The notes beneath the pieces are model-generated. The model did no database searches, had not been told where the DNA came from, and saw nothing but the letters and a program-made list of their open reading frames with translations. A program made the position numbers and the translations under genes. A stretch of DNA of 20,271 bases, from contig JANSLP010000463.1 in the NCBI GenBank assembly GCA_029298735.1, positions 1 to 20,271 on the forward strand, in the 5' to 3' direction. This document shows, piece by piece, positions 15,685-20,271 of the stretch. The DNA comes from Ophiostoma sp. CBS 140.51. Its lineage: Eukaryota > Ascomycota > Sordariomycetes > Ophiostomatales > Ophiostomataceae. Every line of letters starts with the position of its first letter. Positions within the stretch are counted from its first letter, which is position 1.

Positions 15685-18600
15685 ATGGCCCAAGTCAACC
15701 ATCATCCGGGATCCTCGGCAGAGGAGATAGCCAACGAGCCAAATTGGACCAGTCGTCATAACCACCACATCGGATTTCGGAACAGCGATGACAGGATACC
15801 AGGTCTCAGTGATAGCTATGGCGACTATGGGCGGGAAATCAAGAGATCCAGGGAAGATCTAGATTCCCTAGATCGTGAGAAAAAAGAGGGACAACTGGTC
15901 AATTTTCGAGAGGTCATCCGACGCCAGGAGGATTTTCACCTACGCCACCCAGAGAATAGGTCGCTCGGCTGGCGATACGTGCTCGATACCACGGAGGATT
16001 GGATGAAGCAGCAGCAAAAATGGCCGGCGAATATAAGCAAGCGACACAAGGACGACGGGACGCAATTGCAAGGAAAAGGGGAAGACGAAATGGCGCTTAG
16101 TAAGCCGAAGACTTTGAGTACAAAAGAAGAGTCCCCACCACTCAAGCGGCCTAAAGATCAAGACACCAAAGATCAAGACACCAAAGATCAAGACACCAAA
16201 GATCAAGATGCCGACCATACCGACGAAGATAATTATAACCCAAAAGAGCGAGCGTTCTTGCAAACCCTCCTACGAGAGAAAAAGTATATTTCGACGCTCA
16301 AGGTTAACGACGGTAATCAAAAGGCACCACGCCTTAAGAATCGGACTGCGATTTCCATTGATGAGCAGGACCAGTTTACACACGATAACTGGCTCCCACG
16401 CTCGCCCGACCTCATCCGCCTGACAGGAAAGCATCCCTTAAATGCGGAGCCGCATCTATCCCATCTCTTCGACGCAGGACTCATCACACCGAACGAACTC
16501 CACTATGTGCGCAATCACGGCTCCGTGCCGAGGATCTTGTGGGAGTTCCACAGGCTTGACATTGAATGCGCAGGGCACACAGTGTCACTCTCAATGGAAG
16601 ACCTGAAGGACAAGTACCACACCATCAACATTCCTGTTGTCTTGGCGTGTGACGGGAATCGCCGCAAGGAGTTGAACCTGATCCGCAAGAGCAAAGGCTT
16701 CAACTGGGGCGCTGGTGCCGTTAGCTGTGCGTACTGGAAGGGGCCGCTTTTGCGCGATGTCTTGTTGTCTTCAGGCGTCTTGGAGGCGCTGCCTCCAAAA
16801 GGCGACAGGACACGGTACTGGGTGAACTTTGCAGGTGCGGACACGCTAAGCGAGGGCAGTTACGAAACCTGTATCCCTTTCGAGTACGCCATGGACCCGA
16901 CGAACGATGTCCTGCTGGCCTACCAGATGAATGACCTCTTCCTCCCGCCAGATCACGGGTATCCAGTCCGTTTGATAATACCGGGATATGTCGGTGGCCG
17001 CTGTGTGAAGTGGCTAAAGAGGATTTGGGTCACAGAGAAAGAGAACAGCTCCCACTACCACATCTGGGACAACCGTGTCCTCCCCGACTTTGTCACGGAT
17101 ATGGACGGCGAGTTAGCCAAGACAATGTTCAACCATCCCGATACACCATGCAATGAGCAAAACCTTAACTCGGTCATCGTGAAGCCCGCGCAAGGGGAGA
17201 AGGTTCATTTTGCCGAGGCCCGTAAAGGCTGCATGTACCGTGTCGAAGGGTATGCGTACGATGGCGGTGGACACGAGGTCCAGCGAGTGGAAATCTCCCT
17301 CGATGGTGGCAACACGTGGCTGTACTGCGTGCGTACCTTTCCCGAATACCCAATCCGGCACGGTAAAAAGTTCTGGTCGTGGCTTCATTGGTACGTTGAT
17401 GTCGATTTGGCACAACTCTTCGGCGCGAAGAGCATAACTGTCCGTTGCTTCAACGTTTTCAAGAACACCCAGCCGGACAAGCCGATCTGGAACATCATGG
17501 GCATGATGAACAACTGCTATTACGTAGTCAAGCCGGAACCGGTTGAGAGCCGCGACTCGGACATGCTATCAGTGGTGTTCAGACACCCGGTCGAACCGGG
17601 GACGGGCGACGGAGGCTGGATGCAGCCCAGCGCAGAGAACAAGATTTCAGCGGCGCAGCAACAGTATGGGATACCGGAGAAACAGTTCACACGCGACGAA
17701 ATCGAGAAACACAGCCAAGAGGAGGACTGCTGGATCATCGTTAATGGACAGGTGTACGACGCTACGAGTGTGCTTAGCTGGCATCCTGGTGGCAAAGCTG
17801 CCATCCTGGCACATGCTGGCAAAGTCCACCAAGAAACGACTGATGAGTTTGCGAGCATTCACGATGACTACGCATATACGAAGCTGAATGGTACGTGAGA
17901 AGATTAGATGCCCGGTGAAACACGTCTGGCCAAAAAACCGGCGTTTACTAACTTTAGACGGAAACAAAGAATGTGCTCTAGGATCTGCTACTGAAAAGGC
18001 AAGGAAGCTTATCAAGCAAACTGCTGAAGCGGCCGCCAAGGAACAAGCGGCAACCGACGAAGGCAGATCAATCGGGCTGGCAATACAAAAACACCGATGG
18101 GTTCCGGTTCGTTTGGTCAATAGACAAGAGGTTTCGCAAGACACGCGCAAGTATACGTTCAAGCTCCCGGACGGCAAGGACACGCTCGGCGTCGGCACTT
18201 GCCAACACATCCTGATCGGCTTCCACATGCAAGACCGAATGCTCATTCGGAGCTACACACCAACTCGCCCCTTGCTTCCTGCGTTCCCAAAAAGCCAGGC
18301 CAACAAGCACAAGTCATCTAATAGGCAAAAGCAAGAGAACACGGAGAAGATTGTGAAAATACAAGATAACGACACGGATACTCCCATTCGAGATGGCCAC
18401 GGCACGTTCGATCTGACGGTGAAGACATACTTTCCGGACTCATCACAGCCGGGCGGCGCAATGTCTAATATACTGGACTGTGTTCCACTTGGTGAAGAGG
18501 TGGAGATGCGTGGGCCGACAGGCGAGATCACGTACGAAGGTCATGGAAAATTCAAAATAGAGGGTTGCGAGCGGCACTTCGCCCGAGTGTCGCTCGTGTT

Positions 18601-19058
18601 GGGAGGCTCAGGTGTGACGCCCGGGTTTGCGCTGATGGCCCGTATCCTACTCACTAACGGTGACACTACACAACTGCGCGTCATTGATTCAAATAGGAGT
18701 GAGGATGACATCCTGCTTCGAGACGAGCTCGATGCCTTTGTCAAGGACACCGCGACACAGGCCCAAAAGCAGATCAAGATTACACACATTTTGAGCCACG
18801 CCGGTAAAGAATGGCAGGGTCGGCGCGGCCATGTCGACGCCGATCTAGTCCAGGAGACCCTGTTTAAGCCGGCAGATGACAGCGTCGTGTTCTTATGCGG
18901 ACCACCCACCATGATACAGAAGGCCGTACTGCCGGCCCTAAAAGGTGAGTTCAAAACAATTTGTCAATTGTGCCATGGCCCGTCAAGTATCACCGTTGGT
19001 TGCTAACAATGATCTAGATTGGGGTTATACTGAAGATGAAAACATGTTTGGTTTCTAG
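15685..19058 (+). CDS. niaD: Assimilatory nitrate reductase [NAD(P)H]
   Basis: Three exons (15685-17890, 17958-18944, 19018-19058), introns of 67 and 73 nt with GT-AG ends and CTAAC branch points, give 1077 aa. The enzyme reduces nitrate to nitrite in the cytosol with NAD(P)H. Domains in order: a long polar N-terminal extension (1-about 240) with KDQDT repeats; the Mo-molybdopterin domain with Cys322 (VLACDGNRRKE) as Mo ligand and RYWVNFAGAD; the dimerisation domain (about 490-660, PVESRDSDM at its end); a cytochrome b5 domain (about 675-740) with heme ligands His700 (HPGG) and His726; an FAD domain with R833-SYTP and GGAMSNIL; and an NAD(P)H domain with GGSGVTP (951 on), Cys1049 in CGPP, and the canonical C-terminus DWGYTEDENMFGF. 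All cofactor motifs are intact. It is longer than the usual 870-980 aa because of the N-terminus and a roughly 45-aa insert after RSYTP. No nitrite reductase or nitrate transporter lies in the window. Confidence 0.95.
16153..16212 (+). repeat. 15-bp coding tandem repeat in the nitrate reductase N-terminus
   Basis: AAAGATCAAGACACC occurs three times in perfect tandem, followed by a variant AAAGATCAAGATGCC. It encodes KDQDT x3 and KDQDA (residues 157-176), a charged low-complexity insert ahead of the molybdenum domain. Unit number probably varies between strains. Confidence 0.9.
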
Positions 19059-20271
19059 TTGATAGATTCGTCGGCGCCATGAGCTAGGCGGAAAAGTCGA
19101 ACGACTGAACTTACCAAGCGGAAACAGGTTCCGAACAAGAAATGTAAAGAAACTTATTGGAAGAAATCACCACGCGCACGTCCCGGGAAGTTTAAAAATA
19201 AATGATCGACCACGACAAGCTCGGCGGCGGCGGTTTCCCACGACCAAAAAGCGTGGCTGTAACATTTTGTTCTTTCCTCTGTCCCACAACGAAACGATCT
19301 GCATCGCCGCTCTCTGCTTAGAGGTTTTCTATGGATATCCCAATTGACTGCCCTGCTGATATGTCTGTGACCTTTTCGCCCAAACTGTTACTGCGTAGTC
19401 CCAGGTCCGATGGCGGGTGGCAAGACCAGTACAGATATCACAAAGATGAACAGTATGGCTAGAATATTTTTTCATCACAATAATGGAAAGTTTGCTAAGC
19501 AAGCCATATAAGGCGCCACAATAAAGGTCTCACGCCACTATTGCCACTCTTCTGATTTGTGTTGTCGTACTTCAAATAATCCATTGTTAAAATGTACAGT
19601 AACAGACATCTATATAATTAACAATACGACACCAGGTCTTGTAAACTAATCGTCTAGTTTATGTTACTCCGTACATTATTAACGTAAGGGATTCCCCGCA
19701 GCCTGACCTCTCCTTCAGATGACAATTCTTGACGTCAATTGCCATCACGAATCTTCTCGCCATAATGAATGAAGATGTGGCGTGTTCGGCCCAGCTTGTG
19801 TAGATTACTAAGTCGAAGAGCCGTCAAAAGGCCATGAGCGCCCATCGGTCGCCGAGCTGTCCCAGTTGTGCACTGCCCACCAGGTGGAAGGAGAAAGGGT
19901 GCATAGAAGCGATATTCGCCAACCTATACCAGTGGTTCGTCCACGCAAAAATAGCCACCGTCTCGCCACCGTGTCTCCACCCCATCCACGCTGCGACTTT
20001 TCCGGAGACATCCGCAGTAACTCGAATCCGCCCGCGTCGGCACGGCTGTCCTCGCCCTTGTTAATTTGTCGCCACTTAAACGGCTCGCGCCTTATTTTGT
20101 CGCCTACTTTAATCGAAAAGGTAAATAGACTAGTAGTTTAGTCTCGTACGGGCCACTATCTTTCCGACGGTTATTATTATCGGCTTAGGGTTATATACGT
20201 TATAGGGTGGGAGAACGACAATAGAATCCGAACTATAATTATAATAAAAGTTATATTATATTAAGAAACGG
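19059..20271. other. Gene-poor region downstream of nitrate reductase, AT-rich at its end
   Basis: I see no gene in these 1.2 kb. The first 150 bases are nitrate reductase 3' UTR (AAAAATAAATGATC near 19194 may hold the polyadenylation signal). A moderately GC-rich stretch at about 19800-20090 has short frames on both strands that match nothing I recognise. From about 20100 to the end the sequence is dominated by TA, TTA and ATA, as in RIP-mutated repeats. Confidence 0.5.

Noticed and set aside
19808..20141. Overlapping open frames of 67-91 codons on both strands
   Set aside because: Proline/serine/arginine-rich with no known domain, no splice context and mutually overlapping, so not supported as genes.
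20184..20191. TTAGGG motif, possible telomeric repeat
   Set aside because: Single occurrence in AT-rich sequence; telomeric tracts need tandem copies.
1..20271. CRISPR arrays, tRNA and rRNA genes
   Set aside because: No regularly spaced repeats, no tRNA-like A/B-box pair with cloverleaf, and no rRNA sequence recognised. A eukaryotic nuclear context makes CRISPR implausible.

Overview
This window looks like nuclear DNA from a filamentous ascomycete (Pezizomycotina, probably a Sordariomycete). Short spliceosomal introns of 55-85 nt with GT-AG ends and CTAAC/CTGAC-type branch points interrupt most genes. The gene families are fungal, and two decayed transposons carry stop codons of the kind left by repeat-induced point mutation (RIP). 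The class-level placement is inference from gene content and gene style only.

Layout: (1) 625-1539 (+) a hormone-sensitive-lipase-type alpha/beta hydrolase. (2) 2711-4566 (+) a six-exon cytochrome P450 of 502 aa. (3) 5156-5947 (+) a secreted Ser/Pro-rich protein with a C-terminal domain resembling carbohydrate-binding or jelly-roll modules. (4) 6489-6909 (-) the two last exons of a poorly supported, unrecognised gene, possibly continuing to about 7390. (5) 7519-9168 (-) an allantoate-permease/ACS-type MFS transporter, divergent from (6) 10312-11383 (+), a dihydrodipicolinate-synthase-family aldolase. They share a 1.1 kb intergenic region containing a 16-bp perfect palindrome. (7) 11503-12938 a 5'-truncated Tad1-like LINE (RNase H plus zinc knuckle) with five in-frame stops. 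(8) 13233-15145 a Tc1/mariner element with matching terminal inverted repeats and TA target duplications. Its transposase gene is decayed and split by a second, 611-bp TA-flanked non-autonomous element (13587-14197). (9) 15685-19058 (+) an assimilatory nitrate reductase with three exons and 1077 aa, which is long for the family. (10) 19059-20271 gene-poor sequence ending in a very AT-rich tract.

Functional reading: the left part (hydrolase, P450, secreted protein) and the MFS/aldolase pair look like accessory metabolism. The divergent transporter and aldolase are the best candidates for joint regulation, for example uptake and cleavage of a sugar acid or related oxo-acid, but their substrates cannot be read from the sequence. 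The nitrate reductase is intact, with all cofactor motifs. Its promoter contains a NIT4/NirA-type palindrome TCCGCGGA and is cut off 540 bp upstream of the ATG by the mariner element. The 3.6 kb between aldolase and promoter (11503-15145) is a small transposon graveyard. No tRNA, rRNA, CRISPR array or wholly new multi-gene system was recognised. The most unusual structures are the nested transposon, the CAR-to-TAR stop pattern and the transposon-bounded nitrate reductase promoter.
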